From Gloeophyllum trabeum ATCC 11539 (lineage: Eukaryota > Basidiomycota > Agaricomycetes > Gloeophyllales > Gloeophyllaceae): a stretch of DNA of 64,000 nt. The number at the start of each line of letters is the position of its first letter. The stretch's first letter is position 1. This document shows positions 45,409 through 56,757 of the stretch, in pieces. The translations under genes and the position numbers were made by a program. The stretch spans positions 486,521-550,520 of the forward strand of contig NW_006920422.1 in assembly GCF_000344685.1 (NCBI RefSeq). The letters run 5' to 3'. Below the pieces are notes generated by a model. It was not told the DNA's origin and made no database searches. It was given only the letters and a program-made list of their open reading frames with translations.

Positions 45409-47764
45409 TTAAGATGGTACGCAGGCCGCCGCTAAGAGCTTGCCGCGTGATAGCGAGAACCATCGCCGTCGTTTGTGGAGGCGCGAGGCAGCAGCCTCCT
45501 TCCGCCGGACGACGCTGGATGACACGGCCGTAGTCACCGGCGGTGAGACGGGAGACACGACCATGGGTGAAGATAGGGGTGATGCCGATGACAGAAATTG
45601 GGAAGAATGCGTGTTAGTGCATGCTGAGGACGACCCGTGGAAGACGGCCGTCGAGGGGGTGGAGGGGTTGAACATGGAGCCGGGCGTGAGGGAGCGTTGC
45701 TTCTCTGTCCGCGGGGAGTGGAACGCGGCGAAGGAAGTAGGAGAAAAGGAGCGGAGGAAAGCGGACTTGATGGGACTAAATATACTGGACCCCTTATTGG
45801 ACTTTTCGCCGCCGCGAGACTCCTTCGACGACGGCGGGGAGGGAGACGTCAGAGGGGGCGGCTGCAGCGGTGAATCGAATTGGAATACCGACATGCTGCG
45901 CTCCGACCGCGGGTAGGGGATGTAGAGCGGCGGCTTTGTGTCCTCTATGACCTCCTCTTCCTCGATTTCGTCCGACGAGTACTCGGTCTGGAAATTCAGC
46001 TCGAGACCTGTGACTGAACTCCGCTGCCCGAAAGACGTCGACTGCGACGACATGTACGCCACCGACTCGGTCGCGTCCGTCGTAGAGTACGTCCACGATG
46101 TGTCGAGCACGTCTTCATCGTCCATAGCCATGTCCATCATTCCGACGTCCACAGCTGACGACATCATCGCCGACTCCTTCGACGGCGAGGTGGCGCTCGT
46201 GTAGAAGTACCTCGAGTCCCACGCGTCTGCCATACTCTCGATCGCGCTGTCGATAGCAGTCTGCATCGCCGATGAGCCAGGCGAGACCATCGCATTCGAC
46301 TCAACCTCGTAATCTGTCCGCCCGAAGGCAGTGTTGATAGCGAGCACCGGCTTCGCGGGCACGGGCACCATATCGTACGAAGTGTCGAGCTCCGCGTCGT
46401 GGTAGCGCGGCGTGGCGGGCAACGAAGGTATCGACCCCACGGGCGACGACATGGAGTGCGTCGACGGGGGCGTGTGCGGCGCGGACCGGTACTTCCGCGA
46501 GGACGCGGGCGAGGGCGACGACGAGCGCGTGAACGAGTTCTCGCCCCACGTCGCGGCCGCGGGCGAGCACGTCATCCACGGCGACTCGACCTGCGACGCC
46601 GCGGTCGCGAACACCATCTCCGAGTCGGTGTCCCTGCTCCAGTGCGACACGTACTTCGCGGGCGGCACGTCCTCCTCGGGCGAGTCGTTCTCGATGTCGA
46701 TGTCCGCCTCCCACGGGCAGCGCGCCATGCTGCCCTGGAAGATGACGTCCTCGGAGTAGAAGGAGCGCACGCCCTTGATCGCGCGCCGCAGCTCAGGGAG
46801 TGTGATGCGCTTGTGCCAGTTCACCTCCAGCGTCCGAACGAGGACTGCGTTGACCTCTTCCGAGATCGGGAGGACGGTGGGCAGAAAGCCGGCGGGGTTC
46901 TGCAAGTACGCGCGGAACGTCGGATCCGAGTCCGATGCGGACCGCCAGGGATTGCGGCCGGTAATAATATTAAGAAGGATGATACCAAGAGACCATATAT
47001 CATTGAACATAGGAGCATATGTCCCCTCGGGCGCAAAGGCGCCGCCTTTGCATTCTAAGAAAGGGCAGATCAGTGGCGCTCCGAAATGACGCCGAAATAA
47101 AAGACGTACCGGGACTCATGTGGTAGATGCTGCCTGTGCGGAACTCATCGCTGAGCGCATCGGTTGTGGCGAGACCAAAATCAGTGATGGCCAGCCGCAG
47201 GCCTTCATCAAAGCATAGAACGTTCTCTGGCTTCAGATCACGGTGATAAATACCGATAGAATGGCAATATTCAACCGCGTCGAGCAGCTGAAGGAAGACC
47301 CGCTTGATGAGCCGCTCTCGCCCGAGATAGCGACGGTTGTTGAGAATTTGCGAGAAGAGGTCGCCGTCGCTGCAATAGTCCATGACGATCCACGTGTAGT
47401 CGTGCTCCTCGATGACGCGGTGCAGGGTGACAACGTTGGGGTGCGCGGAGGCGCGCTGGTGGAGGGCGATCTCGCGGAGGTGGACTTGTCGCTGGCGGGA
47501 CGTTTCGTGCATATTGGCATGGATGAGACACTTGACGGCATAGGAGGTCTGATCGCAGGACCGGGGGTCGACGGCGCGGTAGACGACGCCGTAGCCGCCG
47601 TAGCCCAGGACTTCGACGAGCTGGAGGGCGCCATCGTCGATGAACGTGCCGAGTTCCGGGGGAGCGGGGGAAGAGCTGGCCCTCGAAGGCATGGCGGACG
47701 GCGTACGACGACGGGGAGATGGTGCTCCTGAGAGGAGGTTAAGCCTGGTCGAAGCGACAGACAC
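45409..47764 (-). CDS. Ran1/Ksp1-type serine/threonine protein kinase
   Basis: Two exons, 47764-47110 and 47054-45409, separated by a 55-nt intron inside the activation segment, give about 766 residues. The kinase domain has the Gly loop GYGGYGVV, the ATP lysine in YAVKCL, catalytic loop YHRDLKPEN and ITDFGLAT. SPECKGGAF appears where many kinases have APE, which is typical of the Ran1/Pat1, Ksp1 and Vhs1 group. The C-terminal half (about 450 residues) is Ser/Thr-rich and disordered, ending LHKRRRWFSLSRGKLLAAAC. This group regulates nutrient response, meiosis or TOR-linked growth in yeasts. The role here is inferred from family only. Confidence 0.88.
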
Positions 47765-48993
47765 TTTGGGTTAATAAGAGACGGGAGGGGGGAGGAAGCG
47801 GATGGAAAGGCGTAATAAACGTGATTGACGTCCAGTTACGGCGTGTCAAGCATGAGGCAGCAAACGCAGCTATTCCGCACTCCAGAAGTCAGACATTCTC
47901 CGAGCTTCATTGTGATCGACTTACCGTGACTATGATGGCTGTACATATCAAGACCTGACAGCGTCCAAAGTGGAGCAAACCGGTCGAAAAGCTAGTGGCC
48001 CTGCCCCAGGATCTAATCGCGTGCAGTACACGGCCTTTGATCGAGATGCACTCTCCCCCAGATTTCTATCCGGGACAGCGGAACACTTTTGCATCCTTCG
48101 GCAAGTTCCGTGCTATATTGATCAAGCTTGCAACGCACTCAAAGATGCACGTTTTGTCCAGGGCCGATCAGGCTCAAGCGCCCGTGCACACCCCTGCGAG
48201 GCTGCATAGCTCGTAAGTCCAACGCCGGAGCTGCGGTGGACAGAGAGTACGAGGCCCGCAGGCTCAGCCAATATGATGACATGTACAAGTTACGTACTGC
48301 AGCCGTCCACCATTAGGCTCGACGGAGTGATGTCACTTTCCGATTTATACCCTCAGATATGAAGGAGGCAATCGCGCTGAGAATGGACTTCCGAGGTCCG
48401 AGTCCAGGCCAGTGCAAAACTTCCAGAACGAGGCAGACGACGTTCCCCCAGCACGGGTCGATTAGGTACGTGATCGCTCCAGCAATATATACGGACGGTC
48501 TAGTGTCGGACAACCCAATCGAGTCGATCGACGGACGGATAGTCCTGTCTCACCATGGTCCGTCCTAACCATAGGCCACAACTATTAGGAGCAGGTGATA
48601 GACGCTGTTGCAGATAGAAGGTCCATAGTTCCACGAACGAGAGCGAATTCAAAGGCTAATCTTCGGATGCGCATAGTTGCGAGAGGAGCGGCTTGTATTC
48701 CTGGTTGTTCCGTATGCCTCGTCAGGAGGTGATAGCCATCGACGAACTGCCCTTGAAGCTTGTATTGGCGGGAAAAGACGGTCGCTTGGACGTATACGCT
48801 TCGCAACTGAGATATTCTGCGACAAACGGCGCTCCAGGGAGGTTATTCTCCAGTAGAGGGGAGAAAAGGCTGATAGTAGTTGTAATGGCAGTGTATGGAA
48901 CAGTGTTAGCAGAGACCGCGCATGCAAAGACCCCTATACGCGCACGTGATAGGACGCACCGCGTCTCGCGACTGCACCGTCCTAATTACCAAG
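47765..48993. other. intergenic region
   Basis: About 1.2 kb upstream of both the kinase (-) and the first Mug135-like gene (+). No coding frame resembles a known family, and no clear repeat is seen. Confidence 0.45.
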
Positions 48994-49858
48994 ATGGCCA
49001 TCCAGCCCCCCGTCATCCAAACAGGCTACGACATCCCTACCCAGCGCCAAGACGTCTCCGGCAGCCAGGACGCGGCGAACGCAGGCCTTCACGCACACCG
49101 CGCCGAGTTGGCCTCAGGTAAGTACGACGTCTTCAGCATGACCGGGCCCTCTGACCAGGTTCTGACCAGCGATGGGCGGGACAGCCGCACCGTCCGTCGA
49201 CGCCGTGGCTGACGCGCACAAGTCCAACAGTGTTACACCAGCGAATGCAGCAGAAGGTGTCTCTCTATGCATTTCTTCCCTGAGTGGCATGTTTTGACTA
49301 TCGAGTAGCTGCTCCTCCTCCCTGGTTCCACACTGCCATGCGGGACTTTCAAACTGCCATGCGGGAAGAACTTCACACTGCCATGCGGGAGGTGGCGGAT
49401 AGGTTGGGTAGGTTAGAGGACCGATTGGGTGGTATGGAGGGCCGGGTGGGTGAGATAGAGGACCGCTTGATTGCGACAGAGATCAGCGTAAAAATCGTGA
49501 GTGAGCAGCATTCTTGTTTCTTACCTGAAGATTGAGGACGTACGTAGGCTGAAAATACTAAGCGCGGTGAAGGGACGTACATTGCGGTCCCCAATGCTCG
49601 CGGCGAATACCCAGTCTCGCAGGTAAGCCTGTCATTGTAGTAATCGACATGGGATCTTGTAGTGATCATGACTACCAGGGTCTAACTGCCTTGACTCATG
49701 TCGATCAGATCAAGGCACTATCCACCGCTGAAGCTGATCGCTACATCGCCTTTTATTCCCGTCCAGGACAACAAGCTACCGCTCATTCACTTGAGGGAAA
49801 GCAGCAATTTATAGCCCATGCAGTCGGCTGTACTGTACCTTTATTTGTAGCTACCTAG
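48994..49858 (+). CDS. Mug135-like protein, copy 1
   Basis: Multi-exon. It starts MAIQPPVIQTGYDIPTQRQD, then AMGGTAAPSVDAVADAHK and APPWFHTAMRDFQTAMREEL. The coiled coil here has the HTAMRE unit repeated three times, followed by RLGRLEDRLGGMEGRVGEIE. Next come AENTKRGEGTYIAVPNARGE, YPVSQ, and the C-terminal LTHVDQIKALSTAEADRYIA and FIAHAVGC. The last two blocks match the C-terminal domain of fungal Mug135-like proteins (named after an S. pombe meiotic gene); their molecular role is not known. Introns have GT..AG borders and match those of copy 2. The C-terminus VPLFVAT differs from copy 2. Confidence 0.72.
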
Positions 49859-50850
49859 GGAGGCATGTATGCTTCCATCCACATGAGTTCCATTTGGATT
49901 CCATAGTCTGTATCAACGGTCATACCCATTAACAGTTTCTACGAGGGGTCGATACTAATGATTGGGGGAGCTTGCTCCCCCTTTCGGTATAGCGGTCTCG
50001 AAATGCGTAAGGGATCTCCCACGCCACTCAATGGCTTGTCAACCCTAGCGTAGGGTTACAGGCTCGGTGGCGCTGCTGCCGCCACGTGCATGGCTCGGGC
50101 GTTCCCGGTGGCGTTGCCTCCCGCCTCAACCCACTCACTGGTGCTTTCCTTACGCCATAGGAATCACACCTTCGCAATGATCAGCTCCTCACATTGAATA
50201 ATAGGATTCAACTGTATGTGGGCGAGTCAGGATACATAGAGCTGAATAGACTATAATGAGAATCAAATCTGCAATATTGGAAAAACATGTAGTGTGAGAT
50301 ATTATTACAAAAAGGAGGAAATACCAGATCTCCCTGATGTGTCACCTCATAGGCTCATACAGCTCTTCTGTCTACATGATGGGAAATTTTAAGAGCTCAA
50401 ATGGAGATAAGCAGTATGAAGCAAGTGGAATATACTGAGACTCAGACAACTATAACTTACCATAATGGATAATTCCAGGGCACACCCAAGGATGTGCATA
50501 CAAATCTGAACAGTTCCCCTGCATGGCCTAACACCCTCCCCACCATATCCTCCTCTCCTGCATGGCCTAAAACCCTTCTCCCCTGTGTGGGCTAAAACTC
50601 TTCTCCCCTGCATGAGCTGACCCTCCCCTCCATGGGCTGACTCTCCCCTGCGTAGCCTAACCTTCTCCCCCAATTTCATGGCTCATGACACATGAATCTA
50701 TCATAGCACAATATATATAATAGGAATAACACCACTGTGACAGAACTATCTGGACAGACTGCTCAATCCCTTCGGAAAAAATTATCAACTTGACCTCAGA
50801 TAAATAAGCTCCCCCTGAAGTACGCGGGGAACCTGCCTACATGCCATATT
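49859..50850. mobile_element. insertion-like segment in the duplicated block
   Basis: Comparing the two copies of the duplicated block, about 885 bp (roughly 49962-50849) are present here and absent after copy 2. It begins with the hairpin GGGGGAGCTTGCTCCCCC and ends near AAGCTCCCCCTGAAGTACGC. No coding frame for a transposase is seen, so it may be a small non-autonomous element. Exact borders and target-site duplication could not be fixed by eye. Confidence 0.45.
50515..50680. repeat. minisatellite, about 20-27 bp unit
   Basis: About six degenerate tandem copies of a unit like CTGCATGGCCTAAAACCCTT followed by CTCCC; variants have CTGTGTGGGCTAAAACTCTT, CTGCATGAGCTGACC, CTCCATGGGCTGACT and CTGCGTAGCCTAACC. 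It lies inside the insertion-like segment. Confidence 0.75.
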
Positions 50851-51034
50851 ATTCGGACTCCGGTGAATGTCCGGGGATACCATTTACGGTACTGAGTCTG
50901 CTTAGACTCGAGCCACATACATATGCGAACCTATAAGACTTCCTGCAGATTTACTCATAAAAGTTACTACAGATACATAAACAGGCCTACAAAGCAGCCG
51001 CGCTGCCCGTCTACTCCATGCTCCCCACATTGTT
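50848..51034 (-). pseudogene. 3'-end fragment of glucosamine-6-phosphate deaminase gene
   Basis: Matches the 3' end and 3' flank of the deaminase gene (52380-52552), including the last codons NNVGSME and stop (51011-51034). The match then ends abruptly at GTTGGATTTC. It was carried along when the Mug135-like gene was duplicated. Far too short to encode function. Confidence 0.75.
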
Positions 51035-51451
51035 TGTTGGATTTCGGATTTTGAGCTGGCAAGCTCGCGCCGCGTCACGGCGCATGGTGACAGCCCCCGG
51101 GGGAGGGGGACGGCGCAGGCGAGCCCGACTGATAAGGTGGTAAGGAGATTGTATAGATTTGCTGTATCTACTCGATGTACAGTATGCGAATGTCCTTCGG
51201 GCAACCGACCGTTCGGGGCAAATGCGCTCGTGTTCCGTTTGCAAGGATTATTTCAACATTTGTTACAGCCGCTTGCAGATCATTAGGCCATCACTTCAGA
51301 AAGTCACATATAATATATAGTCGGAGTGTGTCGGACATGGTGCCACTGTGTGTGCTCGGAACGCTCACGTGATGCTGAGAACTGTAACACGTCGCGTCTT
51401 ACAATTGCATCGTGACAGTCTCACAGACAAATCACAACTTGAACCATCGCG

Positions 51452-52264
51452 ATGGCCATCCAACCACCTGTCATCCACACCGGCTATGACATCCCTCCCC
51501 AGCCCCAGGACCCGCCCAGCAGCCAGGACGTGGTGAACGCAGGCATCTATGCCCACCGCGTCGAGCTGGCCTTTGGTAAGGATGTCGTCCCTAGCATTCC
51601 CGTCGTCCCTAATCAATCTTCATCAGCTATGGGCGGGACAGCCGCACCGTCCGTCGATGCCGTCGCTGAGGCGCACAAGTTCCACCACAGCGTTACAGCG
51701 GCAAAGGCAGCAGAAGGTACCTGTCTATACATTTCTTTCCGGAGTGGCATGTGTTGACTACCGAGTAGCTGCTGCTCCTCCCTGGTTTCACACTGCCATG
51801 CGGGAGCTGACGGACAGGTTGGACAGGATAGAGGGCCGGGTGGGTAGGATAGAGGACCGCTTGATTGCGACAGAGGACCGCTTGATTGCGACAGAGATCA
51901 TTGCAAAAATCGTGAGTGGGCAGCATTCTTGTTTCTTACCTGAAGATTGAGGACGTCTGTAGGCTGAAAATGCTAGGCGTGGTGAAGGGAAGTACGTTGC
52001 GGTCCCCAATGCTCGTGGCGAATACCCAGTTTCGCAGGTAAGTCTGCCGTTGTAGTCCTCGACATGGAATCCTCCAGTGATCATGATTGTCAGGGTCTAC
52101 CTGCCTTAACTCATGTGGACCAGATCAGGGCACTGTCCACCGCTGACGTTGATCGCTACGTTGCTTTTTATTCCAGTCCCGGGCAACCAGCTCCTTCTCG
52201 TTCAATTGACGGGAAAAAGCATTTTATAGCCAATGAAATTGGCTGTATTGCCCGGTTATTGTAA
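51452..52264 (+). CDS. Mug135-like protein, copy 2
   Basis: It starts MAIQPPVIHTGYDIPPQPQD. Exon 1 ends at 51575, then AMGGTAAPSVDAVAEAHKFH and AAAPPWFHTAMRELTDRLDR. The coiled coil has EDRLIAT duplicated in tandem (EDRLIATEDRLIATE) but only one HTAMRE unit. AENARRGEGKYVAVPNARGE, YPVSQ, LTHVDQIRALSTADVDRYVA and FIANEIGC follow, ending IARLL. The exon order and C-terminal Mug135-like domain match copy 1. It is tail-to-tail with the deaminase gene, only about 265 bp apart, which suggests this is the ancestral position and copy 1 the duplicate. Confidence 0.72.
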
Positions 52265-52529
52265 CTGGATAGCGAGGCCTGGAATAATCTCATGTACCTG
52301 TGTTCCATTTGTATTCTAGTATGTATCATACCCATGTAAGATACACATTGAGAGTTTCTACGAAGGGTCAATGTAGTGATGTTCGGACTCCGGTGAACGT
52401 CCGGGGATACCAGTGTTTTGAGTCTGCTCGAGCAACATACATATGCGAACCTAAGACTTCCTGCAGATTTACTGCATAAAGGTTATTAGAGATACATAAA
52501 CACGCCTACAACGCAGCCGCGCTGCCCAT

Positions 52530-53894
52530 CTACTCCATGCTCCCCACATTGTTATCGCTCTCCGGCACGCCCTTCTCCCGCAGCTCGCGGTGCATCCGCT
52601 CGACCTCGTCCTGCACCCGCTCGATGGACTTGAAGTACTTGACCGTCTTCACATGGAGCTCTGGCGAAACCGAGCGATGAGTGCGCCGTAGCTGAAGGAG
52701 GGCAGTGTACCACGTACCTGCCGTAGCGTCCTCGTCAACGACAATCAGGGCCCACGGGTGCTGCTGCAACGCGGACAGCGTCCACTGCGGAAAGATCAAG
52801 ATCAACAACCGCCTCCGCAGCGACGAATGCGCACGCATACCAAGTGGTTCACACCCTCCTCTACCAGCGCGCAACGAAGTCAGCATCACACGCCACACAA
52901 AAGCGGCTCCACCCACCGATCGCCTTGCTCAGCGCGAGCGCCTTCCGCTGGCCGGTGACGATGACGACGACCTCGCGGCTGTCGAGCACCGTGCCGACGC
53001 CGACGGTGAGCGCCATGCGCGGCACGGCGGCGATGTCGTTGTTGAAGAAGCGCGCGTTGGCGAGGATGGTGTCGTACGCGAGCGTCTTGATGCGCGTGCG
53101 CGACACGAGCGACGAGCCTGCGTTCGTCATTGATCATTAACGACAGTCAGATCCGAAGAGGCTAGGGGGGAGGATGGGAGGGATGGGATGGCGCCTACCG
53201 GGCTCGTTGAACGCGATGTGTCCGTCCTCGCCGATCCCACCGAGGAAGAGCTCGATCCCGCCGTAGTCCTTGATGCGCTGCTCGTACGAGTTGCACTCCG
53301 CGATCAGGTCCTTTGCGTTCCCGTTCAGGATGTTCACCTGCGACGGCGGGATGTCGACTGCGCGGCAGGATCAGTATGCACGATGGGAAGAGACGGGGGG
53401 AGAGGGGGGACGCACTGTGCGAAAAGAACTCGCGGAACATGAAGGTGTGGTAGGACTCGGGGTGGTCCCGCGGGAGGTGGACGTACTCGTCCATGTTGAA
53501 GGTCACGACATGCTTGAATCTGAGATAGTGGTCAGCAGGAGTGTGATACGGGTGTCGACAAAGTGCAAGGGGCCACGGAAGGATGTGAAGAGGGACTCAC
53601 GATAGCTTGCCCGCTTTAACTAGCTTGATCAAGGCCTTGTAGGTCGGGATTGGCGAGGAGCCGGTCGGTAAACCGAGGACGAATGGCTTCTCGGCGGTGG
53701 GTGCAAAATCATTGATGCTGTCCGCGCATGTATCTCAGCATCACCACAAACTACACATTCTGAGCAACACACCGTTTGGCGATATAGTTCGCAATGTACT
53801 CTCCGACAGCGGCGGGGTCATCGCGGATGATGAGACCTTTGTAACCCAATCAGCCCTATAACTCTTCGCGCCAATGAAGCTGATACCGACGCAT
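52530..53894 (-). CDS. glucosamine-6-phosphate deaminase
   Basis: It converts glucosamine-6-phosphate to fructose-6-phosphate and ammonia in the cytosol, feeding amino sugars from chitin or its precursors into glycolysis. Exons carry [20 protein letters not shown], a [17 protein letters not shown] loop, [71 protein letters not shown] and [13 protein letters not shown] segments. The catalytic Asp (MDEY) and the [11 protein letters not shown] loop are present. The first exon may be only ATGC (53894-53891), joined to GTCTCATCATC to give MRLIIRDD; its donor is weak, so this start is tentative. The C-terminus NNVGSME is copied in the pseudogene fragment at 51011. Confidence 0.88.
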
Positions 53895-55188
53895 GATGTG
53901 CTGCTACCGCTGAAGTCCCGAGATGCAAGAAAGTATAGACAGCTCGCCGCAGGGAGCTCGTGGATGGTCGCAGCAGCAAGGAAGGAGTGCCGGCCAAAGA
54001 CGCAGATGGCGCGTATAAAAACAGAGCCTAGGAACAAGGCAAAATGCAGAGCATGCTGGAAGATCGGCCGGATTGGACCAGCGTATGCGCCTGTTCTGGC
54101 GATGCATACCTGTTTTGCTATCGCAGACGATCATGCCGTGCGTGCGCCATATGAGCCGCCATATGCCTCCAGCCACGGTCGCTCTGCCATTGGCAAGGTC
54201 TCGGTCCGTGGGCACCGAGGCAGCGCCGATGGAGGGCTAAACGTGGCGAATCCGGCCTAAAGCCCTGAACTGACTTTCTGGCCTCCATCTGGCCTGCATG
54301 TAGATCCCTTCTCGGGAAGGATACAGTGCTGCCAAGTTCTGTCTCGAAATTGAGATGAGCACACAGGACAAAATACGGAGACGCGGGGGTATGGTGGCTG
54401 GATCCCCGACCAGCGGAGATGGTAGGGCAAGAGGGACCAGAGCACATTACATGGAGGTATGGGTTAAAGGGAGAACTGTATAAACCTCCACCTTCTTGTC
54501 TGCCTGAAGCACCAGGGGTAGAACACATCAAAATAAAAATACATGACATAATCATTTTAAGCATTGTAACTTCCATATTAGGCCAGACATACCGTGCTCT
54601 GAAGCGCGCCATTACGGACTGATCATGAATTTCTCAAAGTTACCTTCAGTCACCTACTCACGTGTACCCCAGCGTTCGCTACTTTGTGTTCAACTTCAAG
54701 GAACTCACGACCAGTTTGGCCGTCGGCTGCAGAAGGCCAGTGGGAAACGCCGGAAATGATGGATTCAACAACGCTAACGGTCCTCGTACGCCACCGACGC
54801 GTCAGGAGGTAGCACAGTAATACCTGCAACAAAGTTACACGGCGTATAATTTGTAGCATTTTACGGACAAGCTCTCCAGCAGTTTGTAACAATGCTTTCC
54901 TCGAGGAATTACACGTCCAGACTGGGGCGCCTAAACGCGAGGCGCGTCAAAGCACGTGATGAAGACGCGACGCGACGCGCGACCGTGGGCACCGCCGCAC
55001 GCCGTGCGAACATATGGCGGAGTTTGAATCGCCCAATAAATCCGATCGTCCCTCAACGTTCCTTTCCTTCACCTCAACCAGCCGCGACCCGAGGCCACCA
55101 CCACCGTCCGACTCCTCGTGTTCGCGGCTTGCAGCGACATTCCTATCCTCCTCCACCTTCTACATAACATCATCGATATCGTTAAGAG
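53895..55188. other. intergenic region
   Basis: About 1.3 kb with no supported gene. A minus-strand frame (54118-54612) and a plus-strand frame (54419-54622) are open but show no family likeness. The last 200 bp should be the promoter and 5' UTR of the next gene. Confidence 0.45.
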
Positions 55189-56037
55189 ATGGCGTCTGTT
55201 AAGGCTGCGTTCTCCGTCTTCGTTGACGAGGCCACAGTGGCTGAGTCGTCGACGACTTTGAAAACAACTTCTACTATCACCACGGCTACCTCCATTACTA
55301 CCATATCGTCTTCCTTCTCAGTCTTTCTCGAGCACGAGAAGGAGAACATCGACCCCTTGACGGGTCTCCGCGTCAACGCCCCCGCGCCCAAGTCCAAGAA
55401 GCGCAAGGCTGTCCTCGCCTCCAAGGCAGCTCAGCCTTTGTTGGAGAACTTCAACCCCCTCAAGTCGAAGGCCGATGGCGACACCAAGAAATCGAAACCC
55501 AAGGCTGGGTCTAGCAAGAAGAAGACCACCAAGGCTCGGAAGCCCAAGGCCCGGTCCCGGTCCCCCTCCCTCCCCATCCTCCAGGAGGACGAAGAAGAGC
55601 TGCCGCGATCCCAGGCCGACATTGATTCGCGCTGCTACGAGCTCACTGTCCTGCCGCTCGCCGATGTTAGCGAGGCGTACGAGGGTGGCTCGCCGTCGAA
55701 GAGGCGAGCTCTCCCCCCTTCCCCGGTTAAAATGCAAAGGGTCAGTAGCAGTGCCCTGTGTGTTGTCGATGTGGTTGCTGACCTCTACTACTAGGATAAA
55801 TCCCTCGAACCCGAAATCAGCGATACTTTCATACCCTCCGCTCTCGACCTTGGCATCAAGCCCCGCCTTCGGAGCACCTCGCCCGCCGCTGAGGCTCCCC
55901 AGACCTTCTCCACCCCTGAGAGGAAACAAATCTATTCGAACTTTACTTTCTCCTCGCCGTCGAAGTCCGCTGAGCGTTACCGGCGGGTGCGAGAGCGCAG
56001 CCTGTCCCCGGAGGAGGCCGATACCCTCGAGTTATAG
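55189..56037 (+). CDS. KEN-box nuclear protein of unknown function
   Basis: Two exons, 55189-55740 and 55795-56037, give 264 residues. The N-terminus is MASVKAAFSVFVDEATVAES followed by a Thr/Ser tract. Then comes EHEKENIDPLTGLRV, which holds a KEN degron and an R/L spacing. A bipartite basic region (SKKRKAVLASK, KSKPKAGSSKKKTTKARK), LPILQEDEEELPRS and SPSKRRALPPSPVKMQ are followed by exon 2 with STPERKQIYSNFTFSSPSKS and RSLSPEEADTLEL. Several SP/TP sites suggest CDK control. KEN boxes mark APC/C targets, so a cell-cycle-regulated nuclear role is plausible. Securin-like or other mitotic regulators are possible, but no domain proves this. Confidence 0.72.
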
Positions 56038-56757
56038 GAGCCCGTCCTCGCTCCTCCTTCTATCATCATTATTCCTTTTCTCAATTGCTTGTTGCCTATG
56101 CCTATCTTTTCGACCAACTCCGCTTCACGATCTCGCACGTCCACTGTCACTCTTGTCAATGCCACCCACGATCGCACCGACTACGTTCCGGCTTCAAGAC
56201 ATGACGTTTCGCTCTACCTCATCGCATCTATCATCATCTTCTATTCTACCTCGATCTCGCTTATGACTCGGACTCCGCCCTCGGTGGCACGCATCTATGG
56301 TTACGACCACTAGGCTCAAGGCCTGAATCTCACGTCCCATTATCTCTCTTCCATTTCTCTTTCTCTTGCTTGCACATGCTCTCTCTCGCGTTGTCTCCTG
56401 TACATTATCTCCCTCCCTCTCCCATTCTCCTTGATGTACATAGCCTCCCTCCCCCCCCTCATGCATATTTTCCTCGCACTCACGCTCCTCTGCATATTTA
56501 TCCGCATTGGCCTGACATTCTCGTAGCTCGCACCGTATATCATTATGCGTGTATGTTATTGTAGTCTGTCTAGTGCGACGTCTCCTGTACAATTCTAATT
56601 TCTTGGGAAACTGAAGCTCTGGCTCTGTCGTGTGATGGTGTACGCGTTATGTTGAAAATTAAATGTTTGGGAGTTGTGGGTCCAGGTAGACGCGCTGGGC
56701 ACGTGACCGCGTTCTTATCTCGTTCGTGACGGACTTCGTCGCGTGAAACTTAGCCTA
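56038..56757. other. 3' region of the KEN-box gene
   Basis: A pyrimidine-rich stretch (TCTCTCTTCC-like, about 56330-56470), probably including the 3' UTR. No gene is supported. Confidence 0.45.

Noticed and set aside
46301..47058. Long plus- and minus-strand frames overlapping the kinase gene
   Set aside because: Other-frame shadows of the low-complexity kinase tail.
50515..50680. Regularly spaced repeats resembling a CRISPR array
   Set aside because: Units are contiguous and degenerate without unique spacers, and the genome is fungal; a minisatellite fits better.
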